Source of the DNA: Aliivibrio sp. 1S175
Lineage (GTDB): Bacteria > Pseudomonadota > Gammaproteobacteria > Enterobacterales > Vibrionaceae
Length of the DNA stretch: 64,000 nt
Assembly: GCF_001690985.1 (NCBI RefSeq)
Contig: NZ_MAJS01000046.1
Span: 248,001-312,000, forward strand
Direction: 5' to 3'
Position 1 is the first letter of the stretch. Each line of letters opens with the position of its first letter. The notes under the pieces are model-generated. The model was not told the origin of the DNA. It saw nothing but the letters and a program-made list of their open reading frames with translations, and searched no databases. Positions 45,417-54,660 of the stretch are shown one piece after another. The translations under genes were made by a program, and so were the position numbers.

Positions 45417-45527
45417 CGAACCCTCATTGCAATAAGCAAATTAACTATCAGTTTCATACTTTGTAAAATATTTGATGAAATGAAGTACAGAAAAGAACAA
45501 CACTCCCTTAAGTATCTATCAAGGCTT

Positions 45528-45568
45528 GATGGATAAGATCCATCATAAGCGATTTCCGACATCGCTTA
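45528..45568 (+). promoter_or_regulatory. Shared upstream motif, copy 3 (efflux operon), with two hairpins
   Basis: ATCCATCATAAGCGATT at 45538-45554. The first part pairs with GATGGAT at 45528 (GATGGAT-AAG-ATCCATC) and the second part forms TAAGCGAT-N7-ATCGCTTA at 45546-45568. Both inverted repeats are perfect. It ends about 45 bp before the DUF1656 gene start. Confidence 0.75.
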
Positions 45569-45612
45569 TCCTTCTATATTGTGACGGCACAATAATGACT
45601 AGGTAAAATATA

Positions 45613-45825
45613 GTGACTAACTCTATCCCCCACGAACTCATATTTGGTGAGATTTATATCCCCCCCTTATTACTGGTGGTCGCGTTAGCTTACCTGCTGA
45701 CCAGTATTGTTAGTGCAATTAGTGTCAGGTTTGATTTCTACAAATATATTGCCGTTCCTGCGATTGCAGAATTGAGTTTACTTATTATTTTCACAGGCCT
45801 CATTGGCCGCTTAATTATTATTTAA
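45613..45825 (+). CDS. DUF1656 (AaeX-like) small membrane protein
   Basis: A 70-residue protein with two hydrophobic helices, starting with a GTG codon and the family sequence PHELIFGEIYIPPLLL. DUF1656 proteins are the small partner of HlyD-FUSC efflux pairs such as AaeXAB. The HlyD gene follows after 10 bp, so the three genes form an operon. Confidence 0.85.
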   Translation: MTNSIPHELIFGEIYIPPLLLVVALAYLLTSIVSAISVRFDFYKYIAVPAIAELSLLIIFTGLIGRLIII

Positions 45826-45835
45826 AGGACAAAAA

Positions 45836-46714
45836 ATGCGCAGACGTTACTTAAACACATTCATTCTTGTTTTACTCGCAGGGGGATCGTTGTACTCCTT
45901 CTATCAAAACGACAACATCAATCCCTGGACTCGGGATGCACAAGTACGCGCGTCAATTGTAAAAATAACCCCGCGTGTTACAGGTCAAGTATCAGCCATC
46001 CATATCGATGACAATTCACACGTAAAACAAGGCGAATTATTATTTGAAATTGATGACAGAATGTATAGAGCAAATTTAAACCAAGCCATCGCAGCTGTAA
46101 ATCAAACCAACGCATTGGTCGCTAAGGCTAAAAATGAACAAACAAGAGCAGTACGCTTAGAAAAATTAACACCCGGAGCAGTACCAGCATTAACACTCAA
46201 TAACTTAGCAGTTGCCGTAGAAACAGCTACAGCAAACCGAGATGCAGCCACCGCAAATCAACAAGCCGTCGAATTAAACTTAGATTTTACAAAAGTGTAT
46301 GCACCTGTAGATGGCTACATTACTAATTTAAATTTACGTATTGGTGCTCAAGTCATCGCAAATCAACCCGTTGTTGCTTTAATTGATGAGAATAGTTTTT
46401 GGATTGAAGGCTTCTTTAAAGAAAATGATCTACAGGGGGTTGCTGCGAATGATAAAGCGTATGTGACGCTGTTGATGAACGACAAATACACACTATCTGG
46501 TAAGGTTCTCAGCATTGGTTTTGGTATTGCTAAACTAGATGGAAGCACAGGCAACGACCTGCTTCCGACTGTAAATCCAAACTTTCAATGGATCCGTTTA
46601 GCACAGAGAATCCCAGTAAAAATCAAACTCAATAATGTGCCCAAAGAGATCCAATTACGTGTTGGTATGACGGCGTCAGTGCAAATTACCAAACAACAAA
46701 AAACGTTTAATTAA
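45836..46714 (+). CDS. HlyD-family periplasmic adaptor (AaeA/EmrA-like)
   Basis: A 292-residue membrane-fusion protein: N-terminal anchor (about residues 5-23), biotinyl-lipoyl halves (VRASIVKITPRVTGQVSAIH and VYAPVDGYITNLNLRIGAQV), a short helical hairpin between them, and a beta-barrel/C-terminal domain (IPVKIKLNN, LRVGMTASVQI). It works with the FUSC pump downstream (10-bp gap). An outer-membrane factor is not encoded here; TolC could serve. Confidence 0.9.
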   Translation: MRRRYLNTFILVLLAGGSLYSFYQNDNINPWTRDAQVRASIVKITPRVTGQVSAIHIDDNSHVKQGELLFEIDDRMYRANLNQAIAAVNQTNALVAKAKNEQTRAVRLEKLTPGAVPALTLNNLAVAVETATANRDAATANQQAVELNLDFTKVYAPVDGYITNLNLRIGAQVIANQPVVALIDENSFWIEGFFKENDLQGVAANDKAYVTLLMNDKYTLSGKVLSIGFGIAKLDGSTGNDLLPTVNPNFQWIRLAQRIPVKIKLNNVPKEIQLRVGMTASVQITKQQKTFN

Positions 46715-46724
46715 GGCTATCATT

Positions 46725-48092
46725 ATGTTGCATCAATCGACTAAAGAAGCAATTAAGGTTGGGTTAGCAGTCGCACTGTCCATTACAGCTGCATTTTGGT
46801 TGGGGTGGGATAAAGCCTATTGGGCAGTTATTACCGTGTTTATGATAGCAGCAACAGAGAGTTATTCTCATGCAATAGCTAAAAGCAGAAACCGTATTCT
46901 CGGCACTTTAGTGGGTAGTGTTTATGCGATATTCTTGCTAGGCAGTTTTGCACAAAATTATATTTTATTTATTACTTTCTACACTCTTTTTTTGGCGTTT
47001 TGTGTTTTTATGTCGTCACACAAAAAGTTTGGATATGCCTTTACCATGGCATTTACAGTAAATGTTATCGTCGCTTGTTCTGGAGGATTTAATGGCGATT
47101 ATTCCTTTAGTTTAGCAATATTACGCATTCAAGAAACACTGCTTGGCGTGCTTTCCTACAGTTTTATTTTCCGTTTTATCTGGCCAATAAAGACCGAAGA
47201 TATCTTTTTTGACCTATTTTCAAGCGTTACTCACAAGATAAAAAAGACAATAGCACTTCAAGGCAATAATTCTGAAGAACAAGACACTTTGGTAGTAGAT
47301 CAAAACCCTGAACTCTTAGAGCAATTACAAAAGTTACATGAAATGTTAAATCTTCCTTTGCTCGATAGCCCAAGGCTTGCGCATGAAAGAAAGTATTGGA
47401 GATTCTCACTTAATAGCATAGAAAAACTTAATTCATTATTGCAGGATAAAACACAAGGTAAAAATATAGATGAATCAGATCTTGATAAAGGCGTATCCTT
47501 ATTTTCAGAAAGCTTGCTATCTCCCAAAAGTAGTTACACTGAACTACAGCAATGGTACACCTATGAAAACAAGAAGGATCATGTAACATTAAATGTGCAA
47601 AACCACTTTAATATACCGTTAAGACAACGTCTAAAGAATGTGTTTAAAGCAGTAAGCGTTCTCGTGACATGTTTAATCATGTGGATATATTTCCCAATAC
47701 CGGGTGGCTATATTATGCCATTGATTGCCTCTATTTATGCGAATGTATTGGCAGAACATTCAAATAAGGTTGTCAATCTTTCTGCGTTAGCCATGGTAGC
47801 TGGATGTATAATATTTACTGCACAATATGTATTCTTGATGCCTACACTCACTGAAATATGGCAACTTGCAGGGCTCTACGCACTTAACGCCTTTTTTATA
47901 TGGAAAGGCTGTAGCACACCATCATTAGCACCACTTCGATTATTAGGTGGTAACTTCCTCGTGATATTAACCATGGGGGCACTGCAACTCACCCCAAGTT
48001 ACCAAGTTGAAAGCTCTTTACTTATGATCCCACTATTTTATATTTGTTTAGCAGTGACCTACTTTTACAACAAACTCTATCAAGTAAACTAA
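46725..48092 (+). CDS. FUSC-family inner-membrane efflux protein (AaeB-like)
   Basis: A 455-residue protein with two bundles of about five to six helices (residues 10-155 and 310-450) separated by a cytoplasmic domain, the FUSC/aromatic-acid-exporter layout. The N-terminal block KVGLAVALSITAAFWLGWDK is typical. E. coli AaeB exports p-hydroxybenzoate and related acids; this protein is shorter (455 residues). Third gene of the DUF1656-HlyD-FUSC operon. Confidence 0.85.
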   Translation: MLHQSTKEAIKVGLAVALSITAAFWLGWDKAYWAVITVFMIAATESYSHAIAKSRNRILGTLVGSVYAIFLLGSFAQNYILFITFYTLFLAFCVFMSSHKKFGYAFTMAFTVNVIVACSGGFNGDYSFSLAILRIQETLLGVLSYSFIFRFIWPIKTEDIFFDLFSSVTHKIKKTIALQGNNSEEQDTLVVDQNPELLEQLQKLHEMLNLPLLDSPRLAHERKYWRFSLNSIEKLNSLLQDKTQGKNIDESDLDKGVSLFSESLLSPKSSYTELQQWYTYENKKDHVTLNVQNHFNIPLRQRLKNVFKAVSVLVTCLIMWIYFPIPGGYIMPLIASIYANVLAEHSNKVVNLSALAMVAGCIIFTAQYVFLMPTLTEIWQLAGLYALNAFFIWKGCSTPSLAPLRLLGGNFLVILTMGALQLTPSYQVESSLLMIPLFYICLAVTYFYNKLYQVN

Positions 48093-48115
48093 TCAGCACC
48101 TGTTTAAATAATTGA

Positions 48116-48139
48116 GGATGCCATCCATCATAAGCGATT
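48116..48139 (+). promoter_or_regulatory. Shared upstream motif, copy 4 (orphan outer-membrane protein gene)
   Basis: ATCCATCATAAGCGATT at 48123-48139 is identical over 17 bp to the copy at 45538. GGATG just before it can pair with the ATCC. It ends 86 bp upstream of the gene at 48226. Confidence 0.75.
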
Positions 48140-48225
48140 AACCCAATCCCCTTTTTCTCAATAAAATTCACTCATTACATAAATCAAAGACGTTATTAAG
48201 ATTGACTAAGTGAGTGAAATAAAAA

Positions 48226-49872
48226 ATGAAAAACTTTACCGCACAAATAAAGAAAGGAGTTAAACCGTCAGTTCATATTGGGTTCCTATTGGTCATCGCA
48301 ATGTTTAATCATGCGATGGCGGCTTCAGTCACAGAGGGCGAGGCTATTTTTATACAGCACGGTATTAATGACGATATCCCAAGGCTTGGCTTAAGCTCTT
48401 TAACCAAAGGAGAGCAATTAGTTGAGCATGTCAATCGTCGCATTCAAGTAGGCAATGAAGTACGTGAATCAGAGATATTTATTATTCAAACGACAGATAC
48501 GAAAGGTAATATAAATTTACGCATTAAGTATGATGAAGCTAAGCTTGCTGAAAGTGAAGATGTCATCACCGAAATTGAAAAGATTACCCGTACTGAATAT
48601 CAACTGCGCGATTACGCACAAAGCTATGACCCTACTTCGGTCGAAGCCAAAAAGCTTGATGCAGAGCATACTGAAATCAGTTTCAATTATTCTAAATATG
48701 GACTACCGCAAGAGATCGCTTATTTTCGTTTTATGAATGTAAAGATCATCGTAAAAGATAAACAGCCGGTCAGCATGGTAATCAGTAACTCACAACCATT
48801 TAAATATGGCGATTATAACGTTGACCATTATCAGCAAAAAATAACCTTCAAAACATTGCAAACAGGCAAAATAATCACGGAAAAAAAACACATTGAGGCC
48901 AAAGGAAAATTTAAGCGAACATCAGATTTTACGTTAGCAATGACAATAACACCTATCTCTTATTATGATGAAGATGGTGAAATCAACGTACTTAATGAAG
49001 CTTATTTAAAGCAAGTATCTGACCCTCGAATGCGAGACAAACAAGTCACTGTGCATGATTTCTTCCCGATAATGGGTGATATGGTGCGTCGTAAAGGGAT
49101 TGATATTCCTAAAGCTTATGGTATTTCAATCGCCTCTCGTAGCCAAAATATGAATTTTGGATTTACAGACTTTAATGTCATGGGGGCAGACTTAAATGCC
49201 ATATTTAATGCAGCGGGTTCAACTGCGTCGGTGACCGCAGAAAGTTTAACAGTGCGTGGCGACCTTAATATTCTACCGTTTTGGAATGTCTATGCGTTAC
49301 TTGGAAAAATTAATGTTGATGCAAATATCGATGCCCAATATACCGGATCTATTGGCCAAGGTATTAAAGACAAACTTAACGATAAATTGACTGGATTAGG
49401 GGATGCTTTTTGCGATGAAATTTCAGCCTTGTGTAATCAAACAAAAATCGGAGTACCGATTCATCTCGAGTATGATGTGTTAGGGCTTGGCACTACCCTT
49501 TCCGTCGGTTATCAAGAATACTTTGCATCCGTCTCCGCCACATATTCTCAAACGAGACTAAAAGGCACGAATACTTGGGGTGATGGCATTTTATCAATCC
49601 AACCCATGTTAGGGTATCAACTAGTTAATTACCGTACACAATTATTCATTGGTGCAGAGTACCAAGGCTTAAAACCGCGATTTACAGGTGAGCTGGAAGG
49701 CATCGACATTAACGGTGAAACCTTTTCTTATGATGTGGGTGTAAACCTTAATAAATGGGCATTTCTAGTGGGTTTCAACAAACAAATTGGCAAAAGTTAC
49801 AATGCGACTTTACTGCTGAATAAAGGTGAAACACGAAGCTCTGCCACCTTAAATTTAGGCTACCGTTTCTAA
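48226..49872 (+). CDS. Putative outer-membrane beta-barrel protein, family not recognised
   Basis: A 548-residue protein with an N-terminal signal sequence (hydrophobic run about residues 18-32, cleavage near NHAMA). The region to about residue 300 is rich in beta-strand alternation. The C-terminal ~200 residues look like amphipathic strands (SVGYQEYFASVSATYSQTRL, YDVGVNLNKWAFLVGFNKQI), ending in LNLGYRF with the terminal Phe typical of BAM substrates. I recognise no named family. It carries copy 4 of the shared motif, so it is probably co-regulated with the efflux operon and glutamate decarboxylase. Confidence 0.7.
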   Translation: MKNFTAQIKKGVKPSVHIGFLLVIAMFNHAMAASVTEGEAIFIQHGINDDIPRLGLSSLTKGEQLVEHVNRRIQVGNEVRESEIFIIQTTDTKGNINLRIKYDEAKLAESEDVITEIEKITRTEYQLRDYAQSYDPTSVEAKKLDAEHTEISFNYSKYGLPQEIAYFRFMNVKIIVKDKQPVSMVISNSQPFKYGDYNVDHYQQKITFKTLQTGKIITEKKHIEAKGKFKRTSDFTLAMTITPISYYDEDGEINVLNEAYLKQVSDPRMRDKQVTVHDFFPIMGDMVRRKGIDIPKAYGISIASRSQNMNFGFTDFNVMGADLNAIFNAAGSTASVTAESLTVRGDLNILPFWNVYALLGKINVDANIDAQYTGSIGQGIKDKLNDKLTGLGDAFCDEISALCNQTKIGVPIHLEYDVLGLGTTLSVGYQEYFASVSATYSQTRLKGTNTWGDGILSIQPMLGYQLVNYRTQLFIGAEYQGLKPRFTGELEGIDINGETFSYDVGVNLNKWAFLVGFNKQIGKSYNATLLLNKGETRSSATLNLGYRF

Positions 49873-50596
49873 TACTCTATTATTACGAATTAAGCTCGGA
49901 ACCATTATAAACTGATTTTTTAGTACTCTTTAAAAGGAGGGGAAACGATTAAAAGAATGTTTCCCAAAATGCAGGTATTAGTCTAAATCCGATAAACAGA
50001 ATATTTAAAAATAAAGAGAACGTTTTATCAACTTTGTAGACAAATTTCTTGAATAAACTGAGGGGATAATAATTGAAAAGTATAAAACCCTCAGTTTTAA
50101 GCTCTTCAACGCGTAGCGATTTAATCATAAAAATAGCCAGCCCTTTATCTAATCTTTATTAAAATAACACCTCAGAAATCCTTATTCTGTCGTTATAAAA
50201 AACATTCATCAATGAACAATTAGCTACCAGTATATATCACCGAATTAATAAGCCCTCCCACATAATAACACTCATAACAAACAACGAAAAACTAGTGTAT
50301 TCATCAACCTAAAACAGCATAAATCCTTTAGTTGTAAGTATCTGAGATAGCGCTCGACTGTGCCTCAGATGGCTGATTCAAATAGGTTATAACCCCAACC
50401 TATTTGAAGGGTTAGATCCTTCTTAAGCGATTAACGCCCTACGGTTTTCATTGATAATATTCACAACATGTTCAGACAGCAAGATAACGACAACCTTTAT
50501 CAACAGATACATACAACAAACTATTCATTATATAACGATTAATCTTTTTATTATGAATGATTAAACAATACAATTTTCATTAAACTGGAGTAATAC
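49873..50596. other. Long leader/intergenic region upstream of gadB (724 bp)
   Basis: No supported gene. It contains an inverted repeat GGGAAAC / GTTTCCC (49940-49965). Three hairpins follow just upstream of gadB: ATCTGAG / CTCAGAT (about 50340-50370), CAAATAGGTT / AACCTATTTG (50379-50406), and GAAGG / CCTTC (50406-50422). The last overlaps the shared motif. Confidence 0.6.
50406..50432 (+). promoter_or_regulatory. Shared upstream motif, copy 5 (gadB)
   Basis: ATCCTTCTTAAGCGATT at 50416-50432, 15 of 17 identical to the 45538 copy. The preceding GAAGG pairs with CCTTC inside the motif; the substitutions in the two arms keep the pairing. It lies about 165 bp before the gadB start. Confidence 0.65.
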
Positions 50597-51991
50597 ATGC
50601 CTCTTCATTCCAAAAATACAGTACGCGATAATATGCTAGACGATGTTTACGCATCAGAAGACTTATCACTATCAATGCCTAAATATAAAATGCCTGAAAA
50701 TGAGCATGAACCACGCCATGCTTACCAAGTAGTGCACGATGAATTAATGATGGATGGTAACTCTCGTCAAAATTTAGCTACCTTTTGCCAAACATGGGTT
50801 GAAGATGAAATTCATCAATTAATGGATGAATGTCTAGATAAAAATATGATCGACAAAGATGAGTACCCACAAACTGCTGAAATAGAAGCGCGCTGTACAC
50901 ACATACTTGCAGATCTTTGGAATTCACCAGATGCTGAAAATACACTAGGCTGTTCAACAACGGGCTCTAGTGAAGCTGCAATGTTAGGTGGTATGGCACT
51001 TAAATGGGCTTGGCGCGAAAAAATGAAAGCACTAGGTAAACCAACTGATAAACCTAACATGGTTTGTGGTCCAGTTCAGGTATGTTGGCATAAATTTGCA
51101 CGCTACTGGGATATTGAATTACGTGAAATCCCAATGGAAGGCGATCGTCTGATCATGACAGCTGAAGAAGTGATTAAACGTTGTGATGAAAACACCATTG
51201 GCGTAGTACCAACACTGGGTGTGACTTTTACTTGTCAATATGAACCAGTAAAAGAAGTTCATGATGCACTTGACCAACTTCAAAAAGACACTGGACTTGA
51301 TATTCCAATGCATATCGATGGCGCAAGTGGTGCATTCCTAGCCCCATTCTGTGAACCAGAACTTGAGTGGGATTTCCGTTTACCACGTGTTAAATCGATT
51401 AATGCTTCAGGTCATAAATTTGGTTTAGCTCCTTTGGGTGTGGGTTGGATTGTTTGGCGTGATGCGAGTGCTCTACATGAAGATCTAATCTTTAATGTTA
51501 ATTACTTAGGTGGTGATATGCCATGTTTCGCATTGAACTTCTCACGTCCTGGTGGACAGATTGTTGCACAATATTATAACTTTTTACGCCTAGGTAAAGA
51601 AGGCTACCGTAAAATCCACAATGCCTGTTACGACACTGCACGTTACTTATCTGATGAGATAGAAAAGCTAGGCCTATTCGATATTATTTACAATGGTCGT
51701 GGTGGTATTCCAGCATTAAGTTGGTCTCTAAAAGAAGATATTGACCCAGGCTTTAACCTGTTTGATTTATCGGATCGTATTCGTTCACGTGGTTGGCAAA
51801 TTGCGGCTTACACAATGCCGCCTAAACGAGAAGATCTCGCTATTATGCGAATCCTAGTACGTCATGGTTTCAGCCGTGACCAAGCAGATTTATTAGTTGA
51901 AGATTTAAAACGTTGCATCGATTTCTTTGCTAAGAACCCTATTGTTCACAATAGTAATGCTATTGAATCTGCTGGCTTTAACCACGGTTAA
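50597..51991 (+). CDS. gadB: Glutamate decarboxylase
   Basis: PLP enzyme that converts glutamate to GABA and CO2 and consumes a proton. The 464 residues match the E. coli GadA/B length. Diagnostic features are [20 protein letters not shown], the [13 protein letters not shown] block, the PLP-lysine K274 in [17 protein letters not shown] and [20 protein letters not shown]. The next gene is an AspT-type exchanger on the same strand, separated by a hairpin. This suggests a decarboxylase-antiporter acid-resistance or energy module in which AspT replaces the usual GadC. Confidence 0.95.
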   Translation: MPLHSKNTVRDNMLDDVYASEDLSLSMPKYKMPENEHEPRHAYQVVHDELMMDGNSRQNLATFCQTWVEDEIHQLMDECLDKNMIDKDEYPQTAEIEARCTHILADLWNSPDAENTLGCSTTGSSEAAMLGGMALKWAWREKMKALGKPTDKPNMVCGPVQVCWHKFARYWDIELREIPMEGDRLIMTAEEVIKRCDENTIGVVPTLGVTFTCQYEPVKEVHDALDQLQKDTGLDIPMHIDGASGAFLAPFCEPELEWDFRLPRVKSINASGHKFGLAPLGVGWIVWRDASALHEDLIFNVNYLGGDMPCFALNFSRPGGQIVAQYYNFLRLGKEGYRKIHNACYDTARYLSDEIEKLGLFDIIYNGRGGIPALSWSLKEDIDPGFNLFDLSDRIRSRGWQIAAYTMPPKREDLAIMRILVRHGFSRDQADLLVEDLKRCIDFFAKNPIVHNSNAIESAGFNHG

Positions 51992-52014
51992 CCCCCCTCT
52001 TTTTTATCAAGTAT

Positions 52015-52045
52015 TGAGAGTAGGTTGATATTCAACCGACTCTCA
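52015..52045 (+). promoter_or_regulatory. Strong hairpin between gadB and the AspT-type gene
   Basis: TGAGAGT-A-GGTTGA pairs with TCAACC-G-ACTCTCA around a 3-nt loop. No T-run follows, so it more likely protects or splits the transcript than fully terminates it. Confidence 0.65.
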
Positions 52046-52076
52046 CATCAAACATATTTCTATCCCGGAGATAATT

Positions 52077-53957
52077 ATGAAAATCACAAAATCGGAGAGC
52101 ATCTTTACCCCCCTTGCTTCTCTGAAAAACAAATTTGGCTTAAGCCTCCTTATTTTTGTATTAATGGCACTGTTATCTGCTGGTGTAATCGCAGCAGATA
52201 GCAGTGCAATTACACAGGACGTCAGTGGCCCAATTGCCTTCCTTTTTACCTATGTTGCAAATAATTCTTTTGTCTTTCTATTTCTATCAATAGCGATCGG
52301 TTATCCCTTAGGACAAATCACCATCAAAGGCGTTAATTTAGGCTCTACGGCGGGTACATTGTTAGTCGGTATTGCTATCGCGCTAACCGCATTTTCAGTT
52401 TACGGGTTAAATATTGATGCGCCTGGACTTGTGTCAGACATTTTCCTAATGATGTTTATGTACGCTATTGGCATGAAAGTAGGCCCTCAATTTTTCTCAG
52501 GGCTAAAAAGCGGTGGTATCGACTTCATCGTTATTGGTCTTATTGTTGTCTTTAGTAACTTCTTAATTGTATTTTTTGGTGCAAAATTACTCGACATGGC
52601 ACCAGGTTATGCAGCCGGTATTATTTCAGGTAGTTACACCGTAACTGCTGTAATGGGCGTTGCGCAATCGGCACTGTCATCAGGTGCTGTTAACTTACCA
52701 GACGGTATGACCATAGACCAAGTTAGCGCAAATATGGCAGCGGGTTATGCAATCACTTATATCTTATCAAGCATATTTATCATCTTACTTATTAAATACT
52801 TGCCAGCAATGTCAGGCCGAGATCCTGTAAAAGCGGGTAAAGAAGCGGAAGCTATGTTTGGCGGTGGTGATAGTTCAGAACCCTTACCAGGCACCAGCGG
52901 TTTCTCTAATACAGGTCGACTGCCTTTAGATATCCGTGCCTATAACGTAGAACACAAAGAACTGATTGGTAAAAGTGTCATCGACCTATTTCATCAATTT
53001 CCACATGCGGCGATCTTAAAAGTAGTGCGTGGTGATGAAGTGATCGATGCTTCGGATAACCCAACATTAAAAATGGGTGACGTTATTGGTGTTCGTGGTA
53101 ATTATCATGTCCTTATCGAAGGTGGTGATGAAACGGTTGGTACTGAAGTTGATGAGCCTAGAGCGCGTAATGTTGACCTTGAAGTTGCAGATATTCACAT
53201 TGGTAAATCAGACTATATCGGAAAAACAATTGAAGAAGCGAGTAAAGAAATCGGATTTGGAGTACATCTTAAAGCACTCTTTAGACAGGGTACTCAAATT
53301 GCAACACTACCAAAAACAGTACTAGAAACAGGTGATGTACTTCGTTTAGCTGGCTCTGATTGGTGTATTAAGCAAACTGCAACAAAACTTAATAGTGTAC
53401 CGATTGTTGAAAGTACGGTAACAGAAACAATGTACCTTGCAATCTCACTGCTCATCGGTTTTGTTTGTGGGCATGCAAGTGTTAACTTAGGCGGTATTCC
53501 TTTCGCACTAGGTACATCAGCAGGTTGTATGCTAACTGGTATCTTATTCTCTTACTTTAGAACACGTAACCCAAGCTTTGGTGGGCCAATGAGTGAAGGC
53601 GCTCGTAGTTTCTTACAAGACATTGGTTTAAGTTTATTTGTTGCAGTATTAGCCGCTTCCGTTGGCCCTAAAATATTATCCTCGTTCCAAGGTACTGTTG
53701 TTATCAAAATAGCAGGGCTAGGTCTGTTGGCAGCATTATTACCGCCATTACTTGCTTGGATATATGGTTTAGTGTTCCGCAGAATGAACCCCGCAATTCT
53801 AGCTGGCGCTTGTGCTGGAGCACGTAATAGTACACCTGCAATGAAAGGAGCTCAGGATGCATGTCAAAGTGACTTACCAGCTGTCGGATACCCTGTTCCT
53901 TATGCTCTAACCTCAATGATTGTATTGATATTAGGCTACCTAAGTATGGTGCTATAA
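52077..53957 (+). CDS. AspT-family amino-acid exchanger (second copy; candidate glutamate/GABA antiporter)
   Basis: A 626-residue membrane protein with the AspT layout: an N-terminal hydrophobic extension, a membrane half, two TrkA_C-like cytoplasmic domains (LPLDIRAYNVEHKELIGKSV and NVDLEVADIHIGKSDYIGKT) and the second membrane half with GACAGARNSTPAMKGAQDAC. It is longer than the copy at 43501. It follows gadB by 85 bp, so the likely exchange is glutamate in and GABA out. That role is inferred from position only; characterised AspT swaps aspartate and alanine. Confidence 0.86.
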   Translation: MKITKSESIFTPLASLKNKFGLSLLIFVLMALLSAGVIAADSSAITQDVSGPIAFLFTYVANNSFVFLFLSIAIGYPLGQITIKGVNLGSTAGTLLVGIAIALTAFSVYGLNIDAPGLVSDIFLMMFMYAIGMKVGPQFFSGLKSGGIDFIVIGLIVVFSNFLIVFFGAKLLDMAPGYAAGIISGSYTVTAVMGVAQSALSSGAVNLPDGMTIDQVSANMAAGYAITYILSSIFIILLIKYLPAMSGRDPVKAGKEAEAMFGGGDSSEPLPGTSGFSNTGRLPLDIRAYNVEHKELIGKSVIDLFHQFPHAAILKVVRGDEVIDASDNPTLKMGDVIGVRGNYHVLIEGGDETVGTEVDEPRARNVDLEVADIHIGKSDYIGKTIEEASKEIGFGVHLKALFRQGTQIATLPKTVLETGDVLRLAGSDWCIKQTATKLNSVPIVESTVTETMYLAISLLIGFVCGHASVNLGGIPFALGTSAGCMLTGILFSYFRTRNPSFGGPMSEGARSFLQDIGLSLFVAVLAASVGPKILSSFQGTVVIKIAGLGLLAALLPPLLAWIYGLVFRRMNPAILAGACAGARNSTPAMKGAQDACQSDLPAVGYPVPYALTSMIVLILGYLSMVL

Positions 53958-54021
53958 CTGATGAAAGCCTTAGATGAAGTGTAAACAATTACATCAATAA
54001 GATAGTAATAAGGAATATAAA

Positions 54022-54660
54022 ATGACACCATCTAAGCGCGTCCATTCCATTAACATAGCGGTCAACGTGATGCGTTCACGTTTGACCGTTATTGGTTTTA
54101 ACATTGCCGTTGCCTCTTTCCAAATAAATCGCCTTTACGGTACATCAAAAGGCATCGATGTAGCACAACAAGCAAGTCCACATATTTCCCTCTTATTAGC
54201 TATCGCCCTCTCTATGGCGGCGATGGTTAGTTATATCTATTCTAGTGAATACGATCAAGCTGGCACCTGCACTTCCTGGCATCTTATTGCAGGTGATTTA
54301 TTAATGTATTGCGGGCTTGCATCCACTTTATCTGGTTTTTTTATCCCAATTGAGCTTATTTTAAGCGTAATGGCAGAGGAAAAACAGGCGTTATCGATAC
54401 ACTTTTCGTCCTTGAAAAATTTAATGTTATTTGTCGGCAGTATCAGCTGGTTTTTAGCCACTTACATAGGACCACTGCATGCAATATCTCATTCACCTTT
54501 TCCGAAGAGAACCAATATGGCACTCGCTTTCGGTTATTTTATACTGTTAAGTAGCTTAGGTGTTATTACTGCAACGGCGATGGCAATTGATATGAATGAT
54601 GCAACAAGCATTTCTATCAACCAGTGGTTAATTGAGTTTTTACAACCAATACGCTGGTAA
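54022..54660 (+). CDS. Multi-pass membrane protein of unknown function
   Basis: A 212-residue protein with about five hydrophobic segments (near residues 20-38, 55-72, 87-113, 130-150, 168-190) and short charged loops. No family is recognised. It follows the AspT-type gene by 64 bp on the same strand, with AAGGA upstream of its ATG, so it is probably the last gene of the gadB unit. It could be an accessory to the exchanger; nothing in the sequence proves this. Confidence 0.65.
   Translation: MTPSKRVHSINIAVNVMRSRLTVIGFNIAVASFQINRLYGTSKGIDVAQQASPHISLLLAIALSMAAMVSYIYSSEYDQAGTCTSWHLIAGDLLMYCGLASTLSGFFIPIELILSVMAEEKQALSIHFSSLKNLMLFVGSISWFLATYIGPLHAISHSPFPKRTNMALAFGYFILLSSLGVITATAMAIDMNDATSISINQWLIEFLQPIRW

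Larger units (their letters stand above)
45217..45612. other. Divergent promoter region with two motif copies
   Basis: This 396-bp interval separates the AspT-patatin unit (minus) from the efflux operon (plus). It carries the shared motif in both orientations (45400-45416 minus, 45538-45554 plus) and two adjacent hairpins around the second copy. Confidence 0.65.
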
